From: Megalobrama amblycephala
Taxonomy: Eukaryota; Chordata; Actinopteri; Cypriniformes; Xenocyprididae
DNA: 64,000 nt
Reading direction: 5' to 3'
Assembly: GCF_018812025.1 (NCBI RefSeq)
Contig: NC_063066.1
Span: 11,455,382-11,519,381 of the forward strand
Within the stretch, counting starts at the first letter, position 1. Each line of letters starts with the position of its first letter. Below the pieces are notes generated by a model. The model worked only from the letters and a program-made list of their open reading frames with translations, did no database searches and had not been told where the DNA came from. Both the position numbers and the translations under genes were made by a program. Shown here piece by piece: positions 27,328-41,010 of the stretch.

Positions 27328-28497
27328 CCTCTGTTAATATTCTGTTTCACCTAGAAATATACGTCACATTACAGTAGTTAAATATGTTCTGAATATTGCG
27401 TCATGTCGTCTTTAAGCCACAGAACCTGGTGGCTGTCCAGACCTAGCTACAGCTTTCTTTTCACATAGTTCAGGCTACCCCCACTCTTTTACTCTTCCAT
27501 TCACTCTCTCCTACCTCCATGTCAGACCTGCTGTAATACTCCACAACACAATCTCTCATTCAGCCTCCATTTATTTCTTTGCCATTACGAGATCCTGCAA
27601 TCAGCTTCTCACCAACCCCCACTCGTGTGCCATTCGGGCCACTTCTGTGCTCTGCACCGGTCCTCACTTCCATATCCCTGTCTCCAAACCACCAACAGAC
27701 CTGATTACAGGAAGCCTATTTAGATATGATGTATTGTCAGCCGCAGGGTGGCTTTGAATCATTCTGTCACATTCGACTGTTTTTGTTGTTCTTTCCGTCG
27801 CCGATAGCTGCGGTCTGTTCTCCATCATGCTCCGGGATTGTTTTAACTGTTTTTTTCCTCGTCTTGCTCTTTAAGTAAACAGCCAGTCAATCACAGTGCT
27901 GCATGAGCGACTGTGCATCCAGGCGGTCATGGCGGCCGAGAAAGTCGAGGTTAATGCTGCCTCTCAAACAGCGAGTCATTGAGCCCTGCTCTGTTTCGCC
28001 GCATGAAGTCTACTGTTATTATCCAATGTCAACTGCTTTTTAATGAAGTTATTGTAAAAGTAAACAAGACTTTTTACAGAGTTATTTTGGATGCAGCCTG
28101 GCTTTTTAAAAATAATATCTTTCTTTTCAATGTATTCGAGCTTTATGTCAAAACCAGATACTGGACCAGCATTTGCTTGTGCTTATAAAGCCATAGATCC
28201 CACCTGCCGTTCAATGTTGTATCGAGAGGCATTGATGTACAGTCAGAGATGCCCCTGTTCCCCAGTGGAGGATGGCCAGGCTGGGCACAGCTTGTGTTCT
28301 GGGCTCCAGGGGTCTGGTTCTGTCTGGGCCCTTGGCCATCTGAATCCACTCCACTGCACTCAGAGGCTGCCCACAGTCTGTCCTCTCAGCTGTGGAGCTG
28401 AGGGGAGCTGGGCGAACTCCCTCAGGAAACGTCCAGGCTGCGGCCTACAGGGCAAACAGAAGGGAGGATGGAAGAGAGTGGGGCTGTTACAGTTCTG

Positions 28498-28498
<1 letters not shown>

Positions 28499-28526
<28 letters not shown>
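28499..28526 (+). repeat. Poly-T run
   Basis: About 27 consecutive T; a similar run of about 24 is at 23770-23793. Length calls here are unreliable. Confidence 0.9.
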
Positions 28527-28530
<4 letters not shown>

Positions 28531-28905
28531 CCATCTTCAGCAGGACAATTAACTGAGGGCCAGAGGACTCTAGTCTTCAGTTGCTATTTTTGCTGCTCCT
28601 CCTCCGTTTTGTTTGAGATTTGATGCTTCAGGCAAAAGAAAGGCGGTCAGTCTATCATGAAAGAAAAAGAGAGAGGGAAAGTGTGTGTAAAGAGTGAACA
28701 ATTGTTAGAATGACTCTTGGGTATCTTATGTCACATACCCAAATAATTTTATTACAATATTAAAATCAGGTCTGGGCTTCTTCGCTGACTTCCTTATAGT
28801 GTGGAAAATTTTTTATATTCAACTTGTGCTTCTTTGTATTTGCTAATATTAAGCACTTAAGTAATTATGAACCAGTTGAGGGTGAATTAAAGGTGTTTTG
28901 ACATA

Positions 28906-30154
28906 CATTATATTGCCAAATGTTTTTGGGACGCCTGCCTTTATGTGCACATGAACTTTAATGACATCCCATTCTTAATCTGTGGGGTTTAATATGGAGT
29001 TGGCCCACTTTTTGCAGCTATAACAGCGTCAACTCTTCTGGGAAGGCTTTCCACAAGGTTTAGGAGTGTGTTTATGTGTATTTTTGATCATTCTTCTAGA
29101 AGTTCATTTGTGAGGTCAGGCACTGATGTTGGCGAGAAGGCCTGGCTCGCAGTCTCCGCTCTAATTCATCCCATCATCCCAAAGGTGTTCTATGGGGTTG
29201 AGGTCAGGACTCTGTGCAGGCCGGTCAAGTTCCTCCACACCACACTCGCTCATCCATGTCTTTATGGACCTTGCTTTGTGCACTGGTGTGCATTTATGTT
29301 GGAACAGGAAGGGGCCATCCCCAAACTGTTCCCACAAAGTTGGGAGCATGAAATTGTCCAAAATGTCTTGGTATGCTGAAGCATTAAGAGTTCCTTTCAC
29401 TGGAACTAAGGGGCCAAGCCCAACCCCTGAAAAACAACCCCACACCATAATCCCCCTCCACCAAACTTTACACTTGGCACAATGCAGTCAGGCAAGTACC
29501 GTTCTCCTGGCAACCGCCTAACCCAGACTCGTCCATCGAATTGCCAGACAGAGAAGCGTGATTCGTCACTCCAGAGAACATGTTTCCACTGCTCTAGAGT
29601 CCAGTGGTGGCGTGCTTTACACAGCATCCGACGCTTTGCATTGCACTTGGTGATGTAAGGCTTGGATGCAGCTGCTCAGCCATGGAAACCCATTCCATGA
29701 AGCTCAGTATGCACTGTTCTTGAGCTAATCTGAAGGCCACATGAAGTTTGGAGGTCTGAAGTTATTGACTGCAGAAAGTTGGCAACTTTTGCGCACTGTG
29801 CACCTCAGCATGCGCTGACCCCGCTCTGTAATTTTATGTGACCTGCCACTTCGTGGCTGAGTTGCTGTTGTTCCCAATTGTTCCACTTTGTTATGATACC
29901 ACTAACAATTGACCGTGGAATATTTAGTAGTGAGGAAATTTCACGAATGGACTTATTGCACAGGTGGCAACCTATCAGGGTACCACGCTTTAATTCACTG
30001 AGCTCCTGAGAGCGACCCATTCTTTCACAAATGTTTGTAGAAGCAGTCTGCAGGCCTAGGTGCTTGAGTTTATACACCTGTGGCCATGGAAGTGATTGGA
30101 ACACCTGAATTCAGTGATTTGGAGGGGTGTCCCAATACATTTGGCAATATAGTG
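28906..30154 (-). mobile_element. Complete Tc1-like element, TA target duplication
   Basis: The ends are CATTATATTGCCAAATG and the inverted CATTTGGCAATATAGTG, with TA on each side (28904-28905 and 30155-30156) as expected of Tc1/mariner. The length of about 1249 bp is close to an autonomous element, and one degraded transposase gene fills the interior on the minus strand. The good preservation of both ends suggests a fairly recent, though dead, insertion. Confidence 0.93.
28989..30020 (-). pseudogene. Tc1-like transposase pseudogene (DD34E type)
   Basis: The start ATG precedes MGRSQELSELKRG. An N-terminal paired-type helix-turn-helix follows (IREISSLLNIPRSIVSG), then a catalytic core with LWSDESRFS (first Asp) and [12 protein letters not shown] (Glu, 34 residues after the second-Asp position). 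The second catalytic Asp is replaced by Lys in the stretch [12 protein letters not shown]. Frame is lost just after SGIITKW, and again after NPIEHLWD through an 8-bp tandem duplication (GGGATGAT repeated). A TGA interrupts the C-terminal LLEE region. The reading frame would otherwise be about 340 codons, normal for Tc1 transposase. It cannot be active. Confidence 0.92.
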
Positions 30155-32112
30155 TATATCTCTAAAAAGTAATTACTGCACCAGATATATAGCATAAATC
30201 CAGCTTAAAACCAGTATACAATGAAAAATAATAATAATAATTTGGACACTTAAGCCATGTATGAATGTCATTGCAAAATATAAAACCAAGTGCCATTTGT
30301 TTTGAAGTGGTGTAGCGTAAGCACACATTTCAAAGATAAACACTTCACTAAAAGAGATTTATTTTTAAAATGTTAAAACAATTGATATACTGTTTAGAAA
30401 GAAAATAAAAGTGGAACATATTGACCATAGTTAATATGATGAATTATACTTGTGGTTATTCTGATAGTATTCTGTCAGTACATCCATTAAAAATCACCTT
30501 GAACAGTGACATTAGAGACAGTCCAGTTATGAAAGGTCTTAATTTGTATGATGCTACTTGGTTTGGTATTTTGTTTTAAGCATAGCTTAAATGACCAAAT
30601 ACTTTTGTACTGCATGCTGCATATCAAGTATCTCTGCTTACATACATCTCTCTGTATATCTCTTACTCTGTCTCAGTGAATTACAGAAGGGCTCTGTGTG
30701 AATGTGCCCCTGAGGGCTGGAGTTTAGCACCACAACAGATAAACACACAAACAAGCTCAGTGGGCCAGTGCTGGAGAAAGACCCATTGTCTCAGTGTGAA
30801 AGCCCCGCTCAATCCAGGGAGGTTAGAAAAACATCGGTCCAAGCACCATGTGGTCCACCCGTGCAGGATGTTTGGGCCTATCACGCAGATCGGGTTCCTT
30901 TTTCAATATTATCTTATTGCTCTGTCCTCAGCAAGCATTCGTGAAGCTGTCTGTGGGCCTCTGAGGAGTGGGAGGTGCCGCCACACAGAAATGAAAACTT
31001 TAATTGAATTATTTGCTCATAACGGTGGTCTATAGATTTGTTTTGCAGATTAGTGGTGCTTATGTAAACAAAACAAAAGAGAGAGTTGAATCCAGCATTA
31101 GTTATTGGAGTTTGTTTAAGGACAGCAAATTTAAAAGGCGCCTTGTAGTTAATCTTAATCTTGCTTATAGATGAAATGATCTGGCTGCTTCTGGTCATCA
31201 CAAGATCTCTGTTAGTTGTGGTATAAATAATTTTTTGCGGATCCATGAAATCAGCTGTAAATATGTATGTGTTTAAAGGAATATTACGAGTTCAATACAA
31301 ATTAAGTTCAGTCAACAGCTTTTGTGGCATAATGTAGATTACAACAAATAGTAATTTCAAATGGTCTGTTGTTATTTATTTATTTATTTATTTTTATCTC
31401 GTTTATGGTGAGACACTTAATGGAAGTTATTTAATTAGTTTTGGGGTGGATTTAAAAGTAGAACTGAAGTGAAGATAAAGTCTTTATAAAAGCATGTAAA
31501 TTCATTCTTCCGTTAAAACGGTCGTTTTATGGTTTATAGTGTTGCATTGTCATGGTTGAAAAATTGTATATAAACTTGCACAGACAAAAATAATTTGTCC
31601 ACGCTAAAATCATGTAACATGCATATTGTTTATATCTTATGGCTATACCATTGAAACATACTTTAACGTTTACAGATTGGCGTTACTTAAGATTTTGTAA
31701 GAAGTAAGAAGAGTTGCATTGCTGTTAAACAGTAGCATTTGCATTGCAGTTGAATCTGTCACAAATCTCATTGCTCATGACCAGTTTGTGAAGCTGTGCA
31801 TGATGGTTGTGCCTTTGCACCGGCTGCAAAAATAAGATCCATTCACACAAACTGCTCAAGTGTTGTTTTATTCATAAAGTGGTGCCTTGTGGTTGCAAAC
31901 GGCTAAAGCATAGTCGTAATTGATACAGATATTTTGGCAGCTGGTTAGGAAACATAATATTTGATACTTTAGTTATCATTTTATTGCTTTCTACTTTGTG
32001 TTTTTTGGAACCGTATTGAGGTCTGAAGGAAATGACACTTATGTTTTATATACATTTCTTTGTAATGGTAATTGCAGATGGTTGTTGAATTTCACTGCGG
32101 TAACATGGTTAA

Positions 32113-32235
<123 letters not shown>

Positions 32236-35200
32236 TGACATAACTGTTATGCTTTCTTTGCTTTAAAGTCAAAATGAAGTCACTGTTTACTTTCTGAATA
32301 ATACACATTTCTGGTCTTATTGTGAACAATTCGTTGCTGCGTTATTCCAGAGATCATCCTTTGAAACTACTTGTTTTCTACTAACGTCAGTTAGGCCCCA
32401 CAGGCTACTGGATAATGATAACCAATAACCAAATAACTATTTAGGCATTGTTTTAGCTAACACCATTTTAGCATTCATTCTGGCCCCATTCTGGTACAAG
32501 ACACCTACTTTTAACAACCCATTCAATTCGCAAAGAAGTCCCATCCAGATTTTCTTACTGTATATTGTGTTTCACTCATAAATATGTCACATTATAGAAG
32601 TAAAATGGGTTTAAATGTTGACTTTAATTGGTAATTTAAATTTCAGTAGTTTACTTTTCCTTTCACAGAGCAAATACTAACATAAACACGCTGGTTCTGA
32701 TTTTCATTTACTGCGGTAGCCTTAGCTGAAACATGGTCTTGTTATTTGAAGCATTCATTACAGACTCCATCAATTCAGAGATTATATACTGTATATTCAA
32801 TCCCATGCAGTTTTGTTCAGTATTCTCGGTGAAAGGAGCCCAGTTGTGGACCCAGTTGGGTGTTTATTTCTCTCTCCATGCATGGTTCTTAAGGAGAGGC
32901 TGGCCAAGTAAATGGATCCTTTGGGAGGGATAAATAAACATTACTTTATCTTGTTGTGCGTGTCCTATACCCTAGAGCCCCGCTCCAGCAGAACCACTTA
33001 ATAGTGTAAAAAAAAAAAGGAAAAAAAAAAGAGTAATTATAGCTGGCTGCTGGCTGGGCCTGCTCACACTCAGGACTGACCTTGTGCTGTTAGCAGCCCT
33101 CTGTATCAAAGCTGGGCCATCAGTATTCACATCCCATGAGCCACCTCCCAATCCATTACACCTTAAACACATCAAATTAGACCATGGGGTCAACAAAAGC
33201 GGCATCAAACCAAAGCCAATCTAGAGGAATCAGGCAAATGTAGAGTTGGTGGCCAAGCAGTTACAGTTGGCTGCTAATCTCATGTGACCTGCACCACACG
33301 TCAGATACTATTATATATATTAGATACTATTATACTTATATAGAATTGTTGCTTTGGCAAGTAGCTTTTTTATATTTAATTTCAGGTAACTTTTATTTTA
33401 TTTCAGTTAACGATTTCAATTTTTTGTAGTTTTAGTTTTAGCTAATTATCAACTGCCATTATCAACTAATCAGGCAAGGTTTTAAATTATATACTACCAA
33501 TGAAGTTGAAAGTGTGGACACTCATTAATAATAATAATGATAATGATGATTATTATTATTATTATTGTTATTATCCATATTTTATAATAAGAATAGTCAT
33601 CAAAACTATGAAAGCTTTTCATTCACTATCCAGTTGGGAAAAAATTATTAAAAAACTTAACATCATTCATAGGCACACTTTATATTTGATTAGATCCTAA
33701 ATAATAAATAATCTAAGTAATAAATAAATAAATAAATAAATATGTTATAGTTCTATAAAAAAAATATTTATATTTGAATGCAAACTACTTTTTGATCTTA
33801 AGGATTTAAAAAAGGACAATTTCGATCATTTAGACCAAGTCAAGTGTGTCCAGACTTTTGCCTGGTAGTGTGTGGTGATGTCTGCTACAGATTTTATCTG
33901 TAGCTTAACAAATGAACATGTCATGAACAATTTTGGGAAATTTTCCATTTATTTTTGCAGCTAATTGATGTATGCTTTATCCAACTTCTGGAGATTGCAC
34001 ACTCAGGCTTTCTCATATAGTGGTCCTCGTCCTTCCTCTATCTCTCAATTTCTTCTTTCATACTCCTCCCTCACTCCCTCACTCATCCCTCATGTTAGTG
34101 CCCATTCCCCAGCTGGTGAGGAGAGGACAGATCTTCTGTCTCTTGTCAGTGGGGCTAAACGGGGCAATGGCGTTTGATCTTAGTCCCTAATGAACCACAT
34201 GGACATTGTCTGAATACCTTCCTCTGCAGTCCCACAGTCTGAACCCTGTGTTACCACACACACGCACACTCACACACACACATGCACAAATACTCACCCT
34301 TCTTCGTGTACTGGAGCACTGTGTTGACCCACCAAAGGGCCCTGTAAAAATCAGCAGCAGACATGTGTTGCTACTTGTCCCTCCTAACGTTGATGGGGAC
34401 TATTACATTACTGACTCATTGATGTCACTGATGAAGATAGGAATATCCCCTTATAATGACAGATTACATATCTATACATGAAAATATAAATTGCTAGACA
34501 TTTAAAATATCATATTGAGGGTTTCCATAGTCATCTGTAAATATCAGGCAGGATATTTTAAAATTGTGATTTCCATTTCCAAATTCATAAAATTATAATC
34601 CTGAATAAAGTAATAAAATTGAATTAATTTTAAATTTTAATTTAAATATGTTTTATTACTTTTTTATTGCTCAGCTTTAAAATATTTAATTGCTTAGAAT
34701 TGCAATTAAGTTATTGTATATTATATGTATATTTAGTGTAATCTCTATGAAATCATTGTTAAAAAAGTCGACATCAAAAGTCATTAAAAAGAAATTAATT
34801 GGTAAAAGAAAAGAAATTCATTGGTAAAAAGGTTTGGGAACCCTGTTTTTGTCATTTGCTTGTCAGAGAATGTAGCTTCTCTGCAGAAAGAGGAGTACTT
34901 AAATCTGCCCCATGATTATTATTAATTTTCTTTGTCTGCCATATTGGAACTGACTGGTAATTTTCATTGAAACTGGGGCAACATGTTGCTCACATATGTT
35001 CTCTGTGGTTTTAACCTTGGCTTGATTTGGACTAATTTTCCTGGGCTGATGATGAAGCTGAATGCATTAGGTGGGTCATGGCCAGGGTCACTTGTCACAT
35101 CTTTCCCACTGTTTTCAGCATAAGGGAGGCAAACCAGAATACACTCGTGGCTGCTCTCCCCAGAGAGCCCGCTTAACGGCCGCCCTTAACTGATTCCTTA

Positions 35201-36838
35201 CCTTTTAATGAATAGGGTGGAATGGCCCACGAGTGAGCAGCCTCACTCTATTAGAGGTGCTGAATAAAACAGGTAGGCAAAACTACTCGGTAAGATAGTT
35301 TCAGGGTCAGGTATAGGGGAAGTCCCTGAGGAAGCAGTTAGATGTTTGTTATATTAAAATACTGGAGTATGTGCTCACTTTTTCAGCAGCCCGTGTACCA
35401 GGTTTTTTTTTTTTTTCCACTTGAAAAGCAAAATGACAGTCTTGTTTTTAGAGAAATCTTAATAAAATTCATTGATGTTTGTACTTAAAACAAGAACCAA
35501 ATATTTTCCAGTGAGATAAGAAAAATAATTATTACAATTTACTTTCATGGTTCTGTTCTGTTTTGTTTTCCTTGTCACTGTTTGCCCGAGTTCACGTTTC
35601 ATTGTTTGTTGCTATGGTTTCTGATTAGATACACACCTGTTCCTTGTTTCGTTGATCATCATCCCTGTGTTTATAAGCTTTCAGGGTTATGGGTAGTGTA
35701 GTTGAAATCACACTGACTTTTGGCTTCTACAGAAGCATATGCTATCACTTAACATCCCTAGAGCTCATGGTAAGTCTTTGAAATGACTTATTGTATGCCT
35801 AATTAGTTAATGTTTATCTTCAGAGAATGCAGATCACATGGAAAACAATAGTCCAAACCATTCAACAACACACTAACATTTACAGCTTTAGTCCTGGGCC
35901 TTGACAGGTTGGCAGAGAAAGAGAGCGAGAGACAGAGAACAAAAGGAACAGGCAGGAAGGGAGAGAGAGAGAGTTGGGTGATCCATCATGGTGAAGTCAG
36001 CTGTCCGGTGCTGCCTTCTCACAGGTCAGCCGATCGAAGGCACCACAGCCCTCACTTTATTACTGCTCACCCAACAATAATTGAGTCACCACAAGGGGGA
36101 AGATGCAGCCAAAGCAGCATAAGGAAAGAGGGCATAGAGATAGTGAACATGGGAAGGGTGAATGAGAAATAATTTCTCTGTGTAGCTATATATGTCCGGT
36201 TGGTTGTCGAGACAAGGTTGGTGTTAGCAGATGGATTTTACCCTGATATCCTCAAGTACTTGAGGTTGTACGCCTCTCTTTCTCTCTCTTTCTCTCTGTC
36301 TTCCCCTCCCTTTTCTGTCCCTCCTCCTCTCGTTCAAACGCTCTCAGCGAGATATTAACAGCGTCGGCTACTGCGCCCAGCCACTCATTTCAGCACTATT
36401 GATTTTGCCCTTTATTGAGGCAATAACAGTTTGTTGACGGCACTTCTCTAAACTGCTGGACTCAATCACAGGTGAGGGCCAAGTGTGGAACACGGCAGGT
36501 TAACTTGTTTCTCTCAGTCCTTGAACAAGCATGCTACTATGTTATCCAGGCCAGCAAATTTATTACGCAGCGATGGTTCAACAAAATGTTTTTTTCTGTG
36601 ATATTTTGGAAAAAATAACGCATCTAAAGTCTCTTGTAATAACAAGATTACTGGTGAATGTGAGAATATTTAATTTCAAACCAAGAGTTCATGTCTCCAG
36701 AGGTCAAGCAAGAGCCTCCTGATAGCCTAAATATCGTATAAAACTGAGTGTTGCATTTTACGCAAGACTGGCCAATAATACCATATTAATGTATTCGCAT
36801 ACTTTCATGATTAAAACATACTTGAGCTGTACATTTAA

Positions 36839-36839
36839 A

Positions 36840-36872
<33 letters not shown>
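36839..36872. repeat. (TA)n microsatellite
   Basis: Pure TA, about 17 repeats. Confidence 0.95.
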
Positions 36873-36875
<3 letters not shown>

Positions 36876-36958
36876 TAATATGCACAAACACACAAATATG
36901 TATTTTTATGTGTGTTATGGGTAGTGTTTTATATGATGACTATATAAAGATAGATATT

Positions 36959-37284
36959 AGTCAAACCAAAATTTATTCAGACACCTTGAACATTTCATTC
37001 ATTAATACAGTTTATTCACTATAGTTTAAAAAAATGGTAATAAAATATGACAAGATCTCAGAGTTAAACTGTATCAAACATGGTCAGGTCAAAGTGTCTG
37101 AATAATTTTTGGTTCCAAATTTGTATAAATTTTACTGGTAGTCCACTGAATGAAGAATGTTTGGATATAATTTGTCAGAGTTTACTTTATTTTGCTATCC
37201 TCACTTACATAAATGAACTACAGTGTCCTGCACCCACTAGTGAAAATATATCAAAAATGTCTGAACAATTTTTGGTTTGACTGT
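36959..37284. mobile_element. MITE with AGTCAAACCAAAA ends, copy 1
   Basis: The left end AGTCAAACCAAAATTTATTC is matched by the inverted right end GAACAATTTTTGGTTTGACT (one mismatch over about 20 bp). The element is 326 bp and non-coding. A second copy at 45731 shares most of the interior. Copy 1 lacks about 40 bp present in copy 2. Confidence 0.85.
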
Positions 37285-39082
37285 ATATTTATAGTGTTTG
37301 TAGGGAATCATTTGAAGGAGAAACTGCATCCCAAAATGCACCTGGCCCATATTCAGCACATCCAGGCTGTGGCCTTGTTTGGTCTCTCTTCATCTCCTCT
37401 GTCAGTGTTGTTTCCCACATTTTCCCTGTCACTTCACACCCACCTGATCCCCCTTGGCTAACTCTACAGGGTCCAGAATTCAATTTGTGCTTCCAGGAAA
37501 AATGTTTCTGGGTAGCGGTGTAGCATGTTCTTTATACATTAGTGGGAAATCCATAAGACCACTATAAAATATGTGAATATGGATGTAGTTAAATTTAATC
37601 TGCACAGGTTTATTTAGACCAGTGTTTCCCAACCCAAAGTAAGCAAAGTTGGAGATCACTAATCTCACAAACTTTTCTTAAAAAATAGTTTTTGTCATAT
37701 AAGTCATTGAGTAGTATGTGATCCAGACTTTTTGCAATTTTTTGGTGGCTGCACTCCGCAGTCGTATTGTGCAGACTTGGACAGACAGGTTATTATTGAC
37801 TTTCAGAGAGTAACCTTTGAGGCCCGGAGAGAATATGAATTATGCAATGAAGTCACATTAGTTAAAGAGCACAGTGACTGATATTTATGATGGGCAGATA
37901 TTGATGGAGGAAAGACATGGAGGAGGAGGGGGAGATTGGGAAAGGAAGACTAAGGATATTTGATTTTGCATTAGATAAGCACGGTGGTTAAGCCACCATG
38001 TTGAGCAATACATTTGACAGAGCAGGCAAACTCAAATCAGTGAAAGTCAAAGAACTGTGCATCAGCTGTGCTCATACGCATGGAATGGACATTCTGCTCT
38101 ACTTCACATGATTCACTGCATCTACACAATGTGATGGCTACCTTCACTCAATGCACCTCACGCAAATGTGATTAACACACATGTGACACCATAAGTACCG
38201 TAAAAACTGAACCTGTTGTAGTTCCTCGCTTAAATTCAGGAAAATGCATGCAAACATATTAACTGTCATGGATCATAACACCACAAACCATATTTTTGGT
38301 GAACCACTGTACTCTTATGCTGCCCGTAACTAACTCTGTCATAAGACTGTCATACATTTACGATTATTACGGTAAAGACACTTTTCTATCAGATTAAAAC
38401 CTAACACATTGTTCTGGGAACCGTCGCCGTTGTATTGACTCATGGATGGAGTATCTCATCTCTTACATCAGCGACAAATGGTGCGTTTGAAACTAAAGAT
38501 TAGATTATTGTCAGGATAAGGAAAGGCTCACTATATGATAGCCCTCATTCATCAAAATGGATTGCAGCCTTGGTGGGTATAAACAGCATGACATTACACA
38601 CCGGTGTGGTTACTGTTTGAGCCAAGCATTTACAGTTATTGCAAACAGATAGAGGCATATGAGTTTGTGTGGTTAGTTTGCACAGATTATATGTACATCG
38701 CACTTGGATTGGGTTTGCATTTGGTGCACCCTATATACTAACAGTATACTATGCCCTGTTCTTATATTCTAGAATTTATTTAGAATTCTATTCAAAATTT
38801 GTTTTTGAATTTTTGTAGTACAGCTGTCAAGTTCATGTTTATTTTGGCATGATTAATAATATTAGTAATATTTATTAATAATACAAATAATATTTATAAT
38901 CAGTATTATTATTAGTTATTATATTTTTAAATATATAATGAATAACATAAATAAATATAAATAAAAATATATATAAATAAATATAAAATATAAATTAATT
39001 TTCCTACCTTAGGAATAATTCAAGGAAATCTGAAGTCTTGATACATTTTTCAAAATTCAATTCAACTTTAATGACAAAATAA

Positions 39083-39088
<6 letters not shown>

Positions 39089-39151
<63 letters not shown>
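39089..39151. repeat. (TA)n microsatellite
   Basis: About 62 bp of pure AT repeat within an AT-rich region. Confidence 0.95.
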
Positions 39152-39154
<3 letters not shown>

Positions 39155-39179
39155 AGCTGAATTAACTTTGCATTATATT

Positions 39180-40337
39180 ATATAGTGTCCGGCATTTTTG
39201 GTGTTTTATGTAAGATACAGTAAGAACATGAACAAAGAAACAAAGTAAAACAAACTGACAAATACAATAAAACAATGATGAATAAAGTGCTTTCATTTGT
39301 TCATGTGTTCAGGTAAGTAATATAGGCCTAGCCTATATAAGAAATCTAAGTAAAGTAACCAAATGTAAAATAACACTGCATGGTTTTCACAGTATAAATT
39401 AATAGATTAATGCCTATTAAAGCTAACTATATTCAGATGAAGAGCTGTAAGTGATTTTCTCTTTGCATTTTGTTGTTTGATTAACACTGATTGCACAATC
39501 GTCAGAAGGTGACTGCTGTCACTTTAAGACAATAGATATTAACACACATCGGATTTTCTCCCAGCTGTTCATGTACAATTACGATATAAATTGCGTTTAA
39601 GTAGCTAAACACGCTCTAATCCAGTCATTGTAACATATTTTTGTGTGTATTTGATCGTTTGGACTTTGGACATGTGTAATTTGTCTATTTGTGATGCGTT
39701 TTGGTGCGCGCACACACAATTCAGCCTGAGGAACAGCGTCTCTTGCGCGGATTATTGTGCTTTCAGCGTTTTAAAATGTTGATAATAATTATCAAACATT
39801 TACTGCAATTTAGCAACAGTAAAGACTGTATTTTACATCAATCATCGATTGTGCTGATTCTCACGTTAAGTTTGGGTTTAGGGAGGAATATGCACAGCTG
39901 TGAAGAGAATGATATCTTCTTTCTGATCCTTGGAAGCCAACATCGAAATCAAAAATAAAATTAGCTTAATATCACAGGCCTAAAGTGTAAGCAGATTGTT
40001 TAGTTCTCTCCTCCATCGTCACCATTAAACAGGACTTTCATGTGAGCGGCTGCGCTGTAGCTCCTCTGCGTGAGCGTGATCTCTCTTCTGGATTGCGAAA
40101 GCAAAAATGCATCATAGACAAATGTCCTAATATTATTGCATACAGACACAGCTGTCGACTCTGGCGAGATAGAATTTGCAAGATAATGTCTATATAGCAT
40201 AAATGTACGTGTATTTTCTTCATAATTTCTCCAGTACCGACAGCAGAATCGTTAACGTCAGAGCTTATCGATACACCGGTCTTTCAAAATTTAGCCCCGG
40301 GGCCAATTTAATACCGGGTTTCGGTACCCATCCCTAA
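39180..40337. mobile_element. Possible hAT-like transposon relic
   Basis: The right edge reads ATACCGGGTTTCGGTACCC followed by ATCCCTA, an end sequence common to fish hAT-like repeats. The matching left end (TAGGGATGGG...) is not visible, so the left boundary given is a guess. No transposase frame is present. Confidence 0.35.
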
Positions 40338-40689
40338 TATTGACTCCTAAAAACGTATCTGCTACTCTAATTCAATGTCTTCTTTGCTTTACCAACAAAC
40401 ATTGCTATGCAAATAAATGACATTAATTTTGAATAATCTTATTTGCATATCATGTAATTAATTTGATTAAAAATTTTAGTCAGTTGACAGCCTTAGAAAC
40501 AATTCTGAGATGCTATAGACTGTAGGCTGTATTTCTTTAAATATTAATATATATAAATGACTTTGTGACTGCACAGCACTTCGTGTACGAGACCTCAGTT
40601 AAAGCTAATAAAATCAGAACCTCCACAAGACCAGCAGTCCATGAGGTCAGGGGAGCAGAGCAGGAAGTATGACATCATCACTCCGCTCC

Positions 40690-41010
40690 GTTCCACATGA
40701 GCGACGATGGTGACCCCGCTGGTATTACTGCTCTAATAGAACATTAGGAGATGATAAAATTGCAAATGAACAAGCACAGGAATAAATTTATCATGTTTTT
40801 ACAGGCCTGGCTTCCTTGTAAATGTGCAGACGCCATTGCCTTAACATTCCAGATGTGACCCGGGCCTTATTTCATTTTTTTTCAGCAGTCCCCTTCCTAA
40901 TGAATGTATATCATATTACCAGCCACCATAATTTACACACACAGGAACAGATTCAATGTCCGGAGCACATTAATGTGCAGGCTGGCCCTTACGGTGCTGC
41001 GCTGTGGCTA
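40690..41010 (+). promoter_or_regulatory. Candidate conserved intronic enhancer
   Basis: Non-repetitive, base-balanced sequence with TAAT cores, an AATAAATTTATC tract and ACATTAATGTGC. It lies in a 1.5-kb block without recognisable transposons inside a repeat-rich intron. This is inference only; conservation must be tested. Confidence 0.25.

Noticed and set aside
28091..28552. 153-codon plus-strand open frame
   Set aside because: It runs into a poly-T (poly-Phe) tract, has no family similarity that I recognise and no conserved splice context.
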